Source of the DNA: Umbilicaria muhlenbergii
Taxonomy: Eukaryota > Ascomycota > Lecanoromycetes > Umbilicariales > Umbilicariaceae
Length of the DNA stretch: 64,000 nt
Assembly (NCBI GenBank): GCA_000611775.1
Contig: KK106982.1
Location: forward strand, 4,596,996 to 4,660,995
Direction: 5' to 3'
Shown one piece after another: positions 35,101 through 46,886 of the stretch. The notes under the pieces are model-generated. The model saw only the letters and a program-made list of their open reading frames with translations, searched no databases and had not been told where the DNA came from. Position 1 is the stretch's first letter, and each line of letters starts with the position of its first letter. A program made the position numbers and the translations under genes.

Positions 35101-35475
35101 GTTCAAGGTGCAGCTAGTAAGACGACCGCTATGGATCGTGCTTGTTTGCCTGAGTAGTGGAATTGCTGCGTTCGAGCGTTTGGTTTGGTTACGAGACGAT
35201 GGTACGTAAATGACATACAACTCATGAAAGCGGCGAAGGAGGCAATTGTGTGGTCTTTAGAGACTTTAGATCAGTCTATACATCAATGAAGAGTTTCAAT
35301 GGTAGGTGCTTGGAAGGTGCTTAAGAGGTTTGACGGGTACAAGGTGCACCTCTGTTCCTTGAGGGGGTCGTTCTCGAGTCATTCGTCAACGTTGTTCGAC
35401 CCAGCCTCTGTCTTACATCCGTGTTATCCATGCTTCAACCATGTACATTAACTGGCACTTGTCTGGTTCTTGTTC
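35101..35475. other. Convergent spacer, tubulin / acyl-CoA dehydrogenase
   Basis: 375 bases of presumed 3'UTRs. Nothing else is seen. Confidence 0.45.
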
Positions 35476-37769
35476 CTACAGATGCGCCATTGGTTTGGCG
35501 TCGTCCCCAAACACTATCCTCCGTTCCCAAGCCGACCTTTCCTGCCAATTCTCTCGATTGCTGGCTGCTAACCTAGTCGGTGTCTTGGATTCAACCCACA
35601 TGCTCGCGATCTTGCCAGCGATGCTATCCCCATCACGATGGGCATCAGTAATGAGCAACGCACCCGAGACGACATTGCCAAGACGTTCCATCAGCTCTCT
35701 CCCTCTCGCTCTGAACTCGTCGGCCTCTAAATCCACAAAGTCATTCCTCAGTTCCTGCCACCAATTGCAAACGATGTTTTCTTCGCTCCGCAGCTGCGGT
35801 CCCCTCAGTTGAGCGACGGCGCCGGATGCGGGCAGGAGCATCATGTCGACCCAGCGGTCTATGGCGCTTATGACTGCCTTGCCGGTCTTGCCTCTTATGA
35901 CGCGGTACACGTCGTCGGCCATCATATCGGTTGTGCCCTCCCATATCGGGAGGACGTTGGCGTCACGATATAGACGGGCGACGTTGAAGTCGGGTTCGTC
36001 GTTTTCGAGATAGCCTACGCCTCCTAGGGACTCCATGCATTCCTGAAGGCCGGTGATGGCGGCTTTTGAGGTTAAGCCTTTGACGACTGGAGTTAGGAGG
36101 CGGAGAATGTGGTTGGCATCCTCGAGTGGAGGGATTACATGTGATTCACCAGTCGAGGTGTTCTTTGTCGCATTCGGCGATTGCTCCGAAAGACCTTGGA
36201 GGGCGACAACAAAAGCCGTTAAGTGAAGGTTAGCCCTGTACTCGACATGGGCCTTCGCCATTGTTTTTATGTGAGCTGGGATATTGCACAGCGCCCTTTT
36301 TCCCACTTGACGAACTTTTGCGAAGGCTCTGCTTATCCCAAGACCCCTACCCCAGAATCCGACGGCTGACATTGCGTTGTGTATCCGAGCAATGTTCAGA
36401 ATGGCCGCAATCTATCCCGAAAGTCAGCTACGCCGGCGAACGACTCTTAACAGCAATGTGGGACTTACCTGCTTCGTCCCTCGGCCCTCCTCTCCCACGA
36501 GCCAGGCACGCATACCTTTCAACTCCAATTCCGCTGTTGGGAGCGCTCTTGTACCTAATTTGTTCTTCATCCGCTGTATGGCGATGCCGTTCAGCTCGCT
36601 CTCTTGATGCGATGCTTCCTGGATGGTTCTTCGCATCGGTGCGTAGAAGAGAGATACACCGCGTGGAGTGCGGGCAAGCAACACCATCATCTGTGAGTCG
36701 GTGGCCGAAGAGAACCTGAGACCTATCTTAGGAAGTTGTTGAAGGGCATCGCCCATAGCTCGCCTAGGCCTGTACTTACCATTTGAAGCCATTTATTTGC
36801 CATGGACCTAGCTTGGACCCTTCTACGCCTGTTGCCATCGTTGTATCTTCAGGCATATAAGTGGCAAGAGTCTCGGTGTTGGACACATCGCTGCCACCAG
36901 GCCTCTCGGTCATCCATTGCCCTGTTGTCCACGCTTCTGCGGGGTTTCTCGAGACGAGCCGGTGATAGGACGATGTAAGCACCTCCCGCTGCTCGTGTGG
37001 GAGACTTTCTTCCGTCAGATACTTTTGCAGCATGCTTGCTGCGCCATCCGTCATCAAACTCGGACAATTCACCCATGCCGAAGACCTAAAGGAGCATCAT
37101 CAGACTTCCTCTCCAATATGGGTTCTGGCCATACCGACCCACACCAAAGGTGGTACTTTGCGAAGTAATAAACTCGGCTATGTTCTGCGTAATTATTCTC
37201 ATACGGCTGTGAAGGGCCCTTGTTAGCAGAGCACCATGACAGGCTTTCGGGTTCGAGTTATACAAACGTACTATTGCCACCATGCCTTCGGCTATTCCCA
37301 GATCCTGGAGGTTTCGCCATCCTTCACTCGTTATCAGTTCATCGATGCGTTTACCCCAGGTATCCCTAGATGCATCTCAACATTCGAAGCCAACCAAGGA
37401 GGTCAACAGCTTGGGGGCAATACCAGGTTCGAAGATATGGCGTGTTCTTTTCGGCATCCGCTACCCAATTCAAGACCTTTTTGGACAACACTTTATCACC
37501 GAAGGCCGCAAGATCAGGATTGACAGCGGTTTGAACATGGGCAGGAAGATGTACTATGGAATTCAGCATGTGGTCTGCCGAATCTCAATTATGGAGCTCT
37601 TACGGTCAAGTACTCTCCTGAGGGCGAGGTCATCGTAGAATTGATTATGTATTACTGGGCGTGTTTGAAAGAATCCAGCCGTACCGCTGGAGGGCTCGGT
37701 ATATAGGTTTGAGGTCTTCTCGTTGGGTGCACGATCCAAGGAGGGCAGATGCACTGCCGCAGAGGTCAT
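35476..37769 (-). CDS. AidB-like acyl-CoA dehydrogenase family flavoprotein
   Basis: Seven exons (37769-37604, 37553-37424, 37365-37272, 37218-37145, 37085-36780, 36715-36469, 36411-35476) encode 650 residues of the AidB branch of the acyl-CoA dehydrogenase superfamily. Order of landmarks: the N-terminal FFQTRPVIHNQFYDD; WRNLQDLGIAEGMVAI; HSRVYYFAKYHLW joined to SSAWVNCPSLMTDGAA; the flavin-contact block TTGQWMTERPGGSDVSNTET; KLGTRALPTAELEL; and the C-terminal helical domain with LQECMESLGGVGYLEND and ARLYRDANVLPIWEGTTDMM, which includes the family's WEGT. Bacterial AidB limits alkylation damage; the fungal role is not established. Four introns lie within the first 700 coding bases; all phases close. 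Confidence 0.9.
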
Positions 37770-38711
37770 ATTGAAGACGTCAGGTATTTAGACGCAAGAA
37801 ATGTGGATTGCGGGAAGTGTTCTACGATAATGAGTACTCTGCGACCAGCGACGGCAGGTAGCTTGAGGTTGTGTAGGAGGACTAAGTACTTCTGGATAAA
37901 ACCTTGGATGTTTCTTGTTTGTTGATACTGTTGATCCTATTGCGGGGTTTCCATTGGGCAAAGTCGGAGTGGACCCTTTTCCCCGCAACCTTAATGCTTG
38001 GATCCCCAGGGATAGGCCACATCGTTGGAATGCGGGCTAGGCCGTGTTCCTGCACGGTGCGACGCAACACCGTTTCGTCATCGAAAACGTGGTCCTAATC
38101 CTACAAGTCTGCGCCGACTTGACTGTTGTTGGACGTTCACGCATGGCTCTATGTGCCGGGTACAGTTTGGACACTGTCTTGCAAACCGTTTAAACACGGC
38201 TGCGAAAGCTCCCTAAAAGTTCCACATGCCGATGGTTTCGCCGTCGTGCGCTTTTTGATTGGCTCAGCATGCTGTTTCAAACTCCCCACTATAGTCACTC
38301 AACTCGGGAACTATCACTCTTCTTCAGCGTGAGCATTCCCGAAGGCTCTACTGGCTTCACAGGTTTTGTACTTTTGGTACGCGGTACCTCTCGTCTGCGG
38401 CTCGCCCACTGGGACGGGCAAAGCGATGCCTTCACAAAGGTCGCTGAGACTGCTTGCGGTTTTCTTGAATATAGTGTCTCAACTAGACAACACTCTCTTG
38501 AAATCAATAGTTGCTCATAACTGTCAATGAATCCCACTGACTTTGTTTCATTCCGTACTACAAAGCCGTTGTCGCCTTTGCTTCTTTGTATTCTTCTACA
38601 TACTCTCCACAACATCCTAGCAAAGCCCAGAATCTTCGCAAAAGCAGACAGCATATTTTCTAATAGCTAATACCAAATTTTGTCTTCCTGTACATAGCAC
38701 CTTCTTTGAAC
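37770..38711. other. Divergent promoter region, AidB-like / secreted protein
   Basis: 942 bases between divergent starts. A 119-codon minus frame (38295-38654) lacks any family likeness. A polypyrimidine-rich leader precedes the plus-strand start. No factor sites are claimed. Confidence 0.45.
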
Positions 38712-39440
38712 ATGTTGACTCTTCAGTACCGAGCGCTGGCGCTCTTCTTCACCGTCACCACCGCCGCTGTTCTTCCTCCGCAGGTTCGGAGCACCCCAGT
38801 TTTGACCACCGCCCAACTCCTCGCCATCTCTCCCAACTCCGCTTCGTGCGCGAACGCAGAGTTCCCCGCCCAATGCCGCACCGCTGCGCAAGCGGTCCCG
38901 GCCCTCATCTCTTCATTTGCCACTTACGGCGTCACGTCTCCGGCCGAGATGGCCGCGGTGGTGGGCCTCATGGCTTTCGAATCGGGGGATTTCAAGTACA
39001 ATATCAACTACACCCCTGGGAATCCGGGACAAGGAAGTAAGCACCCTTGATTCAATGGACAGGATGTATCGAATGTGGAAGCTGATGTGACAATAGCGCG
39101 AAATATGCAATCCGCAGCGATGAACCTCCTCTACGCTTCTTCCATCCCTGCCCTATCCTCCCCGCTCCACGCAGTCACCGGCGGCGCAACATCTGCAACA
39201 TCTTTCTCCGTGACACAGCAGAATAGTGTCCGTGGCCTTCTTAATGCGAACGACACGTACGACTTTGGTTCAGGGGCGTGGTTCTTGACAACCCAATGCA
39301 CGCAGAGTATTAGGAGCGCGCTGCAGAAGGGAGGCCAGGCAGGCTGGGAGGAGTATGTCACTGGCTGCGTCATGACGACCGCCACAGATGAGAGGATTGC
39401 GTATTGGCAGAGGGCTATGGACGCTTTTGGGGCTTGCTGA
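38712..39440 (+). CDS. Secreted fungal protein, unknown function
   Basis: Exons 38712-39036 and 39097-39440 encode 222 residues. A signal peptide occupies about residues 1-20 (LALFFTVTTAAVLPP). The mature protein has TTAQLLAISPNSASCAN, then CRTAAQAVPALISSF, AAVVGLMAFESGDFKYNIN, GNPGQGTRNMQSAAMN, and a C-terminal WEEYVTGCVMTTATDERIAY. The helix-Phe-Glu-Ser pattern followed by a Tyr/Asn/Gly loop and an NMQ helix recalls lysozyme-fold secreted fungal proteins, with Glu in FES as a possible acid, but this is a guess from pattern only. The phase-1 junction joins GQG to TRN cleanly. An upstream in-frame TTG is not needed. Probably extracellular. Confidence 0.75.
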
Positions 39441-40183
39441 GCGAATCACCCTGCCGGACAGGTGTTTCAGGGATACTGTGTACTAGCTTAGAGGTAGTGG
39501 CGAAGGTTGATAGAGCCAGATAGTTACGACTTATGGATCTAAGCGTGCTCCCTCTGATATAAATCGTTGCGACATTTGAATCGGCATCTTTGCCAGGTAC
39601 GATAGAAAGGACCTAATACGATGTGGTGCTGTCTTCCACGAGACCGTCCGCGTTTGTGTATATCAACGACAAGCCACAAGCCACAAAAGATTCTCTACCG
39701 GATCGAGCATAGCTATTGGTAAAATTCACATGGACGTAACGCTGGGCGGCAGCGAGTCCGCTAATGCTCTCCCAATCTGGTACGGCGTCCCGCTCACGGA
39801 ACCGGGCCTTCACGCATACCTTGTACCTTGGCTGCAGAATTTCCGACACAGTGCCCTTGAAAAGGAGGCATCCCTAGATTCTCGGCCACGTGTACGATAG
39901 CCTCACCATCCGCCTTCGCTTCCAGGAGCGCTGTGTCGTAATGAAGGCACCGTTGAAGCACGCTTGCAGAACTCCCCACAGTCCATATTAGCGTGTCTGG
40001 AGCTGAGAATGGTCACACCGCGCCGGCTTGATTTTAGCCCTGTGGCTGCATGGCGATCACTCATCTCACGGGCATCTAAGCTCGACTGGATCCTAGGATT
40101 CCAAAGTCCAGGCCACTCTCGATTGGATTTCGTGTTAGCGATCCATGGGATTCTTACACTGGACAATACTCCTTCCCGGGCAC
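39441..40183. other. Convergent spacer with overlapping minus-strand open frames
   Basis: 743 bases between convergent genes. Minus-strand frames at 39613-39849, 39794-39979 and 39903-40166 partly overlap and have fairly natural amino-acid composition, but no conserved motif, clear start or splice chain links them. It could be a long 3'UTR or a gene relic. I do not call a gene. Confidence 0.35.
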
Positions 40184-41682
40184 CTAAATAGTGCCATTGA
40201 AGCGGTCGAGGAGTCCTACATTCCAGTTTTGAAGCTTTCTCGCCGACATTGGTAGAAGTGCATTACTAGCTTCCAAGTTTCCACGGATGGCTCGTAAGAT
40301 ATGATTCGGTAATTGCAACTCATCAATGGACGAGCTCTGCTTCTCGAGGATCTCCAGCGGATTCGAAACAGTCTCGTATAAAACCTTCATTGCTCGCTTT
40401 GGCTCTCCTGGTAAGAGAGAACTGGAATAATGTAAGTCTGGAGTAAATATCCATAGCTAAACAACATCAGCACGTTGACACTGTGCATAAGAATATTTCC
40501 TATGCTGGAAACACTGACCAACAAAGCGCTCTTCGTGTCGCCAAGAGCACCGCTGTATGCCACAAACTTGCGTATGGCTTGAGCATCAAGTAATACTAAC
40601 AATTGCGCACATACGAAGCTTTGAGCAGGAAACTTTTCCCAGGTTGCGCTTTGAATGCGCTGCAGACATACACTCCATTTGAAAAGTCGTAAGCCCCCAG
40701 CTCCTGTATCTTCGAGACCCAACTCGGCGCGACATTGAGCACAGTTTAGGCTGCCCTCTCTGCGCTGTGGTAGATTAGCGGACATGTACCTCATTTTATC
40801 CCGCGAAGCAAGACACTGTAAAGCCGCACGGTGAAAATCTGAGGCTTGGGGGCGTATCATTGCGCCAAGTAACCCGTCCACGCAGTATTACAATACGTAG
40901 GGTAGTCTCGGAATCAAATGATAGCATAGACCAGACTTGCTCTGGGGCATTTGTATCGGCGACCATGCCATGGATCCGACTTCACGTACGGGAACAGGCC
41001 TCCTTCTTGCTGCCCATTCAGCTTTGAAGGCCGATAACGGTACGGTCATTCTGGCAAGACAGCAGGTTCACAGAACTGGGCGTACCTGGATACCGGAGCA
41101 ATTTTGCTCGCATATTAACAGGAAGGAAAGGTCCACAAACCCGGTTTCCGGTGTTGCTCTTAGTCCATGGGAAGCAGCGTAGCCTTTAGTTGAGCTCGGC
41201 GCATCTGCTACGTGAGAATCACGGTCGTCAGGCTTGTGGCAATGCCAAAAGTCCATCATCTCTGCCCAGTTCTCGCTGGGCAGATCTTTCCAAGTGGTAA
41301 TTGAGGGAGACTTCACAATGACCTTGTTGCACTCTCGACATGCAACACTGGTCTCACGACTCAATGAAGCAGCGGGCCAAGGAACGTCGTTACCATGTCT
41401 TAGCTGCGGCCTGCCCAGTGTTGCGACGTCTTCGGTAACTTGCAGACGAAAGGACAGCACTTTCTTCTCGGCCGTAGGTAAGGTCAACGAAGCACTGCCC
41501 GCAATCTCAGAAGGGAGGTAGATTGTAGCTACCTCCCCATCGTGAGTCAAAGAGAGTGACCTGCGATCGGACGACAGCTCTGCACGAGTCTCCCGATTGC
41601 TTTCAGATTCCAATGTAGCAAAGATGGTCACTTGTCGAATGTTGAGTAGATGCTCAGCGTACAGAGTGACGGAAGGGCTCAT
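40184..41682 (-). CDS. UBE3D/HECT_2-type E3 ubiquitin ligase (E2-binding protein)
   Basis: Member of the E2-binding protein family (HECT_2; human UBE3D), which binds ubiquitin-loaded E2 through a C-terminal region. Exons 41682-41086, 40764-40519 and 40456-40184 encode 371 residues. Landmarks: LYAEHLLNIRQVTIFATL at the start; the pair Cys115/Cys118 (ACRECNKVIV); the family core WKDLPSENWAEMMDFWHCHK at residues 131-150; a second Cys pair in LNCAQCRAELG; GGLRLFKWSV; and the C-terminus LEASNALLPMSARKLQNWN followed by VGLLDRF. Intron 1 is about 321 nt, several times the local norm. Its GCTAAT branch site and CCACAG acceptor next to RREGSLNCAQC make it the best choice, but a small extra exon inside it is not excluded. 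Intron 2 uses a GTCAGT donor. Confidence 0.82.
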
Positions 41683-41985
41683 GTTCGTAGAGGCTGGCTA
41701 AATTGGAGGAGGGGTACCGCATAACATACGAATAGAAGGCCTCTGTGGCTGTCTCGGGAGTCCCAAATGATCTTCGTGAGGTGTGTGGCGAATGTCCCGC
41801 TCCGATCTTCGATCTTCGATCTTCAAGCGGGGAAACTCCGTCCAACATCAACATCAACAATTCAACACTCTCCCAGACATCGACGATTCATTCTTCCTGT
41901 CACCTGGTGTTCTTGTATCTCACCCGGTTCACTTCGTTCTGTTGTTCCTAAAATCCTATCATCTTATCTCGTTATAAATCACCCA
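41683..41985. promoter_or_regulatory. Divergent promoter region, UBE3D-like / questin-oxidase-like
   Basis: 303 bases between divergent ATGs, with a CT-rich leader before 41986 typical of fungal transcription starts, plus a small GATCTTC direct repeat near 41805-41825. Confidence 0.5.
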
Positions 41986-43386
41986 ATGTTTTCTTCCTTC
42001 TCCTCTTTCTCTCTTCCCTTCGCTCTACCCCGTTTCCTTGGAGGTGATCCTGGCTCAGCCATTGACATCCACCCGGTCCAAGTGCATGACATCGAGACGA
42101 AGCATGAGAAGCCCGCGAGGACTTTGAAGCACCTTCTCAAATTAAATCATGTTAATCATTCTATTGTATACCATAACCTCGAGTTCCACAACCACATGCC
42201 TCATGTATGTGCTTCTGCACACATTCTGCTCCGCATATGCTCATTCTCAGCATAGATCCTAGGATCAGCTTATCTTCTGGGAGCTAGTCATGAGCATCTC
42301 AATGACATCTACGATCATGATTCAAAAGAGCTTGAGCCTTGGCGTGACTCGCCTGGGGAAGTCTCGAAATACGATTGGAGAGATTACTTGGGTAATCGAA
42401 GGTTAGATGGCACCGGTCTGGCACCCAAGCTTATCATATTAAAGCGCCAGTAGATATCAACGAGCATATGTGGACTTCTTCGAAGATGAACTAGTCCTTA
42501 ACGGCTATGACTGGCGGAAAGTCTTGACCGAATATCTCTTCACTGGCAAAGAGCCACTCATCAATGGTGTCATTGCCGGATGTACGGTTTGAGTCCGAGA
42601 CCCCGGCTGGGATTTGGACTGACAGTCGTCACAGTGGGTCATCCCCTAATACACCTAGGCTACGCTTTCGAACTGTCCAGCCGCGAGCTAGCTATGGAAG
42701 CTCTCGGCCTTGTCACAACTTCGTACGACTTCTTACACAAATATCTTGACAACTCGTCGTATACCAAGCCATCGACGTACAGCACGTCTTCGCCACTGGA
42801 GATACTTGAGCGTGTTCGTCAAAACAAGCAACTGGATGGTCTCTTCGATCATCCAGGTTCAAATAACATTCAGTCTATCTTTGATAGCAAAGAAGACGTT
42901 GTGCTCGAGCACTGGAACGCTTGGCATATTGCAAACCCCAAGAAGCAGTTCGAGGACAGCCAACGAGCTGCGGCAGCGTTGTTGGTAGGAACACATCACG
43001 AGTCTGGCGATGGAAAACACGACTTCTTCCTTGTACACCTACTGACGACCAGCCATGCGGTACGCATACTGCTACCGTTAATACCAGCTCGGTTCCACGT
43101 CGCACTCGTAAGGCAATGGTGGCTCTTGACACTGGCAGTGTACATCGCGCAGCTGCGACCAGCCGTCGAGACCGACGCAATTGCAGACTATGACGTAAAA
43201 GGTAAGGACTGGCAATGGGTAGACAAGCAGGCACTCGAGGGGAAGTGGGCACTTGATGCACATTTTGTCAAAGGGTTGAGAGCGATGAAGGAAGCGGCAC
43301 AGACTTGGGGAGATAAAGACACGTTCTTTCTCAAAGCGGCGGTGAAATTCGGAGATCAATTCGATGGATGGGGTGGGTTTGAATAG
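41986..43386 (+). CDS. Questin-oxidase-like protein (DUF4243)
   Basis: This family includes questin oxidase and related Baeyer-Villiger-type enzymes that open anthraquinone rings in fungal polyketide pathways; many members are stand-alone and uncharacterised. Four exons (41986-42204, 42256-42401, 42454-42581, 42635-43386) encode 414 residues. Splicing rebuilds the family core: HNHMPH joined to ILGSAYLLGASHEHLNDIYD, then RYQRAYVDFFEDELVLNGYD, EYLFTGKEPLINGVIAGLGH and PLIHLGYAFELSSRELAMEA. The C-terminal half has HDFFLVHLLTTSHAVRILLP and FHVALVRQWWLLTLAVYIAQ. The conserved His in MPH, GH and TTSH fit metal or substrate roles in the family. Intron 2 has a weak GTTAGA donor. No polyketide synthase is nearby, so no cluster membership is claimed. 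Confidence 0.88.
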
Positions 43387-43599
43387 ATATTGCATGTGAC
43401 CCCAGCCATGGCGTGGTTGCTGTCATCCTAAATTGCCGAGAATGATTGTTTAAAGTTGGTGTTTGGCACATGTTTTGAGCCAACAATGCGGTGTTCAGTT
43501 TCACACGCGGGTACTGAAAACTTCATTGGCTATCTTGACAAGTCTACGAAAAGGTTCTTAACGGAGGCAACGGTAGTATGGACAGGGTAGCCTCTCAGC

Positions 43600-44514
43600 T
43601 CATTGCGGCTTCTGAGCAACAATTTCTGAAGTTTGATGTTAGTAGGTTTTATCGGAAAGATTGCGGAATTAGTAGGACTTACTCTCCACATCAGCAACAC
43701 TCTGCTGCAAAATTTGCTGCAGGGTTTTGGGGTTCTCCAACTCTTTGGTGATCTTGCTAATGATTGACTCGGCAAGCTCGCGCTGTTGCCTCGCCTTGAC
43801 TTGTCCTTCGTACCGCACCCACGAATCCAGCACTGACTTAGCCTCTGCAGCCAGAGCAGTCTTCTGCTCAAGCTCAAAGGCTTTGGCCTCGAGATTGGCG
43901 GTTTCCTAAAGACATAAGCCTCATTTCACAGCCACCTATATGCGCTTTAGTGATCACACACCTTCGATACCTCGAACAGTGACTTCGTTACGTCAATGAC
44001 ACCCCCCAATTCCTTCACATTCTCGATCCGCTGCTTGACAGCAGAAGTGTGATCCTCTCTCGCGGCGTTGAGGATCCCCTTGATCTTATTCACCTGACCT
44101 TCTGCCCACTCCTTGTACATCGGTCCTCCGTAGTGGGCCACACCCCAGAACACGCTCAGAAGACACAACATGACGATTGACTCCTCGTTGACCACGTAGA
44201 GCTCATTGCTGATGGCGAAAATTGAAAGACCGGCTCCGGCGGAAAGGATGGCGGTCTTTGAGACCAAGGAGCTGCCCGGTAGTGAGTCAATGATTGATTG
44301 AGCTGTCTTCTTCGGGTCTTCTGCAGGCACGTTGGATGCGAATCGAGTCGAGGTCAGGGAGGTAGTCAGAGCGGGCAGAGTTCGGATTGGAAGTGCCGGT
44401 CGGAGACGGGATGCTCCTTTGCAGCGTCAGTTGGGTGCGCCAATTGCCATGATTAGCCAACACCTAAACAACAGTCGGCTTACCGATAGCGCCTCTTACC
44501 AACCGGGATGCCAT
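43600..44514 (-). CDS. ATP4: ATP synthase subunit 4 (b), mitochondrial
   Basis: The peripheral-stalk b subunit of mitochondrial F1Fo ATP synthase. Four exons (44514-44484, 44416-43962, 43905-43683, 43625-43600) encode 244 residues. A basic, Ser/Thr-rich presequence covers about residues 1-39 (RLRPALPIRTLPALTTS), followed by EDPKKTAQSIIDSLPG. Two hydrophobic stretches lie near 61-80 and 90-106 (IVMLCLLSVFWGVAHYGG), then a long charged helix: MYKEWAEGQVNKIKGILN, ELEQKTALAAEAKSVLDSW and ELAESIISKITKELENPKTL. The 26-nt last exon gives the typical end VADVEKIVAQKPQ; reading past it in another frame (to 43530) is a false extension. Confidence 0.94.
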
Positions 44515-44715
44515 TGTGGAAGTATATCAGACGATGATGTATTGCGACCTTTGGCCTTGAGGTTGAGCTTCTGCTCGGGGGAGGAGCATTCGCTTGACAC
44601 ATAAGGCTAACCAGATCAAGCATAGCCCGCTTGAAGCGCCTTTCGAGAAATTTAGCTGACTGCCCGTGCTGCCCTGGTGCCCCTCGCAAAACACAACGCA
44701 AGAGCTGTCGCCGTT
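44515..44715. promoter_or_regulatory. Divergent promoter region ATP4 / NOC4
   Basis: 201 bases separate the start codons of ATP4 (minus) and NOC4 (plus), implying a shared promoter for a mitochondrial and a nucleolar gene. No factor sites are claimed. Confidence 0.55.
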
Positions 44716-46466
44716 ATGCCCGGCTTAATCAATGAAACAACCGGAGGGAAGAAGAGGAAGAGGAGTGAAGAGACCTCATCCAAGCCAAGGAACAAGCGTC
44801 GGGCCGTCGTGGACAGTCCATCACAGACGGACGACTTCCAATCGCATCTGCTGGAACTTGAAACCCAGATCAACGAGTCGCGGCGTCATTACAACAATAT
44901 TGTAACTCTGCTTACCTACCTCCGGGATGATTTATCAGAAGACCAAAGGGATCTTGCTTCAGCCGTGGCTTTATGTCGTGCCTTTTGCCGCTTGATGGCA
45001 GCCGGTAGCTTTACAAAATCTCGAGAGGCATCTGAAAATGAGGTTATAATCGTGGAGTGGTTGAAATCAAGATTCCAAGAATACACAGAAGCGCTTCTTG
45101 ACATATTAATAAAGGATGACGCGGTCAAGCAGAGCACCTCTCTGACCCTACTTATGCGGCTCGTGAAGGAGAGCGCGGTACACTTGAAGGTCGGCGAGGA
45201 TTCCATCTGGCGTGATGGGCTCTTCACGAAAATATTACGAAGGCTTGTAGAAGCCGAATCTGGTGATGCTGTAAGGGCAGAGTTCGTTGAGAAGTACGTG
45301 GAGGAATACGACGATGTTCGATTCTATACCTTTGCCGCTCTTGCGTGCGTATATCTGTTACATTTCAATTCACCCAAAGCTGATTCCTTACCAGGAGCTT
45401 TACCTCCGATTTTTTTACCGCATCAGTCACGGATAACGTAGTCTCGATGCTTGCCGCCGTAGAGAACGTCCCTGAGTCTAAGGAGGAGCTGGAAGACTTC
45501 TACATCGGCCCTCCGCCAAGTCCAAAGCACAACTTATATTCTCTAACATCACACAAAAAGCAGGCGCAGGAAGCATGGCTGAAACTCTTACGTCATAAAA
45601 TCAGTAAAGCTCAGCGCAAGAAAGTGCTCGAACTGATGTCGCACCGGATCGCACCATGGTTCCTTAAGATTGAGCTACTGATGGACTTCTTAACGGATTC
45701 CTTTAATCTTGGTGGTTCTACTTCGCTGTTAGCATTGTCAGGACTTTTCTATCTTATTCGAGAGAAGAACCTGGATTATCCGCAGTTCTACCAAAAGTTG
45801 TACTCGTTGCTGGATTCGGACATTCTGCACTCAAAGCACCGGTCACGCTTCTTTCGCCTTCTTGATACATTTCTGGCATCGACCCATTTGCCGGCGGCGC
45901 TTGTTGCTAGCTTCATCAAGAGACTATCACGGTTAAGCTTGTATGCACCACCGTCAGCCATTGTCGTTCTCGTACCGTGGTTCTACAACCTTTTGAAGAA
46001 CCACCCAATATGTACATTTATGATACACCGGGAGATACGTGAGGAGACTGAGAAAGCAAGACTAAAAGCTGAGGGGATGTTAGACCCATTTCTCATGGAA
46101 GAGCAAGACCCTATGAAGACAAACGCTATCGAGAGTAGTTTATGGGAGATCGAAACGTTGCAGTCGCACTACCACCCAAATGTGGCTACAATCGCAAAGA
46201 TCATCTCGCAGCAGTTCACGAAGCAGGCATACAACCTCGAAGATTTCCTAGACCATTCCTATGGAAGTGTAAGCCTCCTCTTCCTATCCACCGCATTTCC
46301 GAAACACTTGTACTAACCAATCCAGATGCTCGATGCTGAGTTAGCCAAGGAGGTGAAGAAGGCTCCAGTGGTGGAGTTCGAGATACCCAAGAGAATTTTC
46401 TTGAAGCATGATCCAAACTCGCCGCAGCAAGATAGCCTGTTGGTGCACATTTGGGACTTTAGCTAG
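44716..46466 (+). CDS. NOC4: Nucleolar complex protein 4 (CBF/Mak21 family)
   Basis: NOC4 works with NOP14 in the nucleolus for assembly and export of the pre-40S subunit. Exons 44716-45344, 45395-46268 and 46326-46466 encode 547 residues. The N-terminus has a nuclear/nucleolar-type basic cluster (GGKKRKRSEE, KPRNKRRAV), then HEAT-like helices. The CBF/Mak21 domain (about residues 300-475) contains FLTDSFNLGGSTSLLALSGL, EKNLDYPQFYQKLYSLL, HSKHRSRFFRLLDTFLAS and FIKRLSRLSLYAPPSAIVVL followed by PWFYNLLKNHP. The C-terminus has ESSLWEIETLQSHYHPNVAT and EIPKRIFL. The ATG at 44716 is preferred; the frame is open slightly upstream but without another ATG. Confidence 0.94.
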
Positions 46467-46886
46467 AGCCATAGATACTCCTAAACTAGGTCATCAATTC
46501 AATAGATGTCGTACTGTGGCTTTTGATTCTATTTCGTAATGTATATGAGTATAATCTTGCGTGAAAATAAGTGCCGTGCGCTCGTGTTGGTAAATGTGGT
46601 GATTGGACATCAGCCGTTGGTTCTTGGTGTCTCTGAGGCGGAGCATAGGCCATGATCACCTTGCTTGCGCCTTGGCTCCTTCCCTCCAATTCAACTATAT
46701 TGCTTGCGCAAATGCTCATCCACTGCTTTGTTATATGCTCAAGAAGCTATCGCCATATTCTGATGATCAGTTGAGACCCGCCAGACTGGTGCTTTGTCCT
46801 GATACATACCCAGTGTCGTGATTGTGTTAAAGAAACTCTGGCTCACCCCAAGCATAGAAGACTGCCGTCAGGCACTCGGTACTACA
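46467..46886. other. Intergenic, NOC4 3' flank / Sel1-gene promoter
   Basis: 420 bases between two plus-strand genes. No supported feature; small ORFs only. Confidence 0.4.

Noticed and set aside
41986-43386. Questin-oxidase-like gene as part of a polyketide cluster with the methyltransferase relic
   Set aside because: The two are separated by tubulin, AidB-like, secreted and UBE3D-like genes, and no polyketide synthase or pathway regulator is in the window.
43530-43599. Extension of ATP4 in another frame past the last exon
   Set aside because: The correct phase ends at 43600 with the typical EKIVAQKPQ C-terminus; the longer reading breaks the junction phase.
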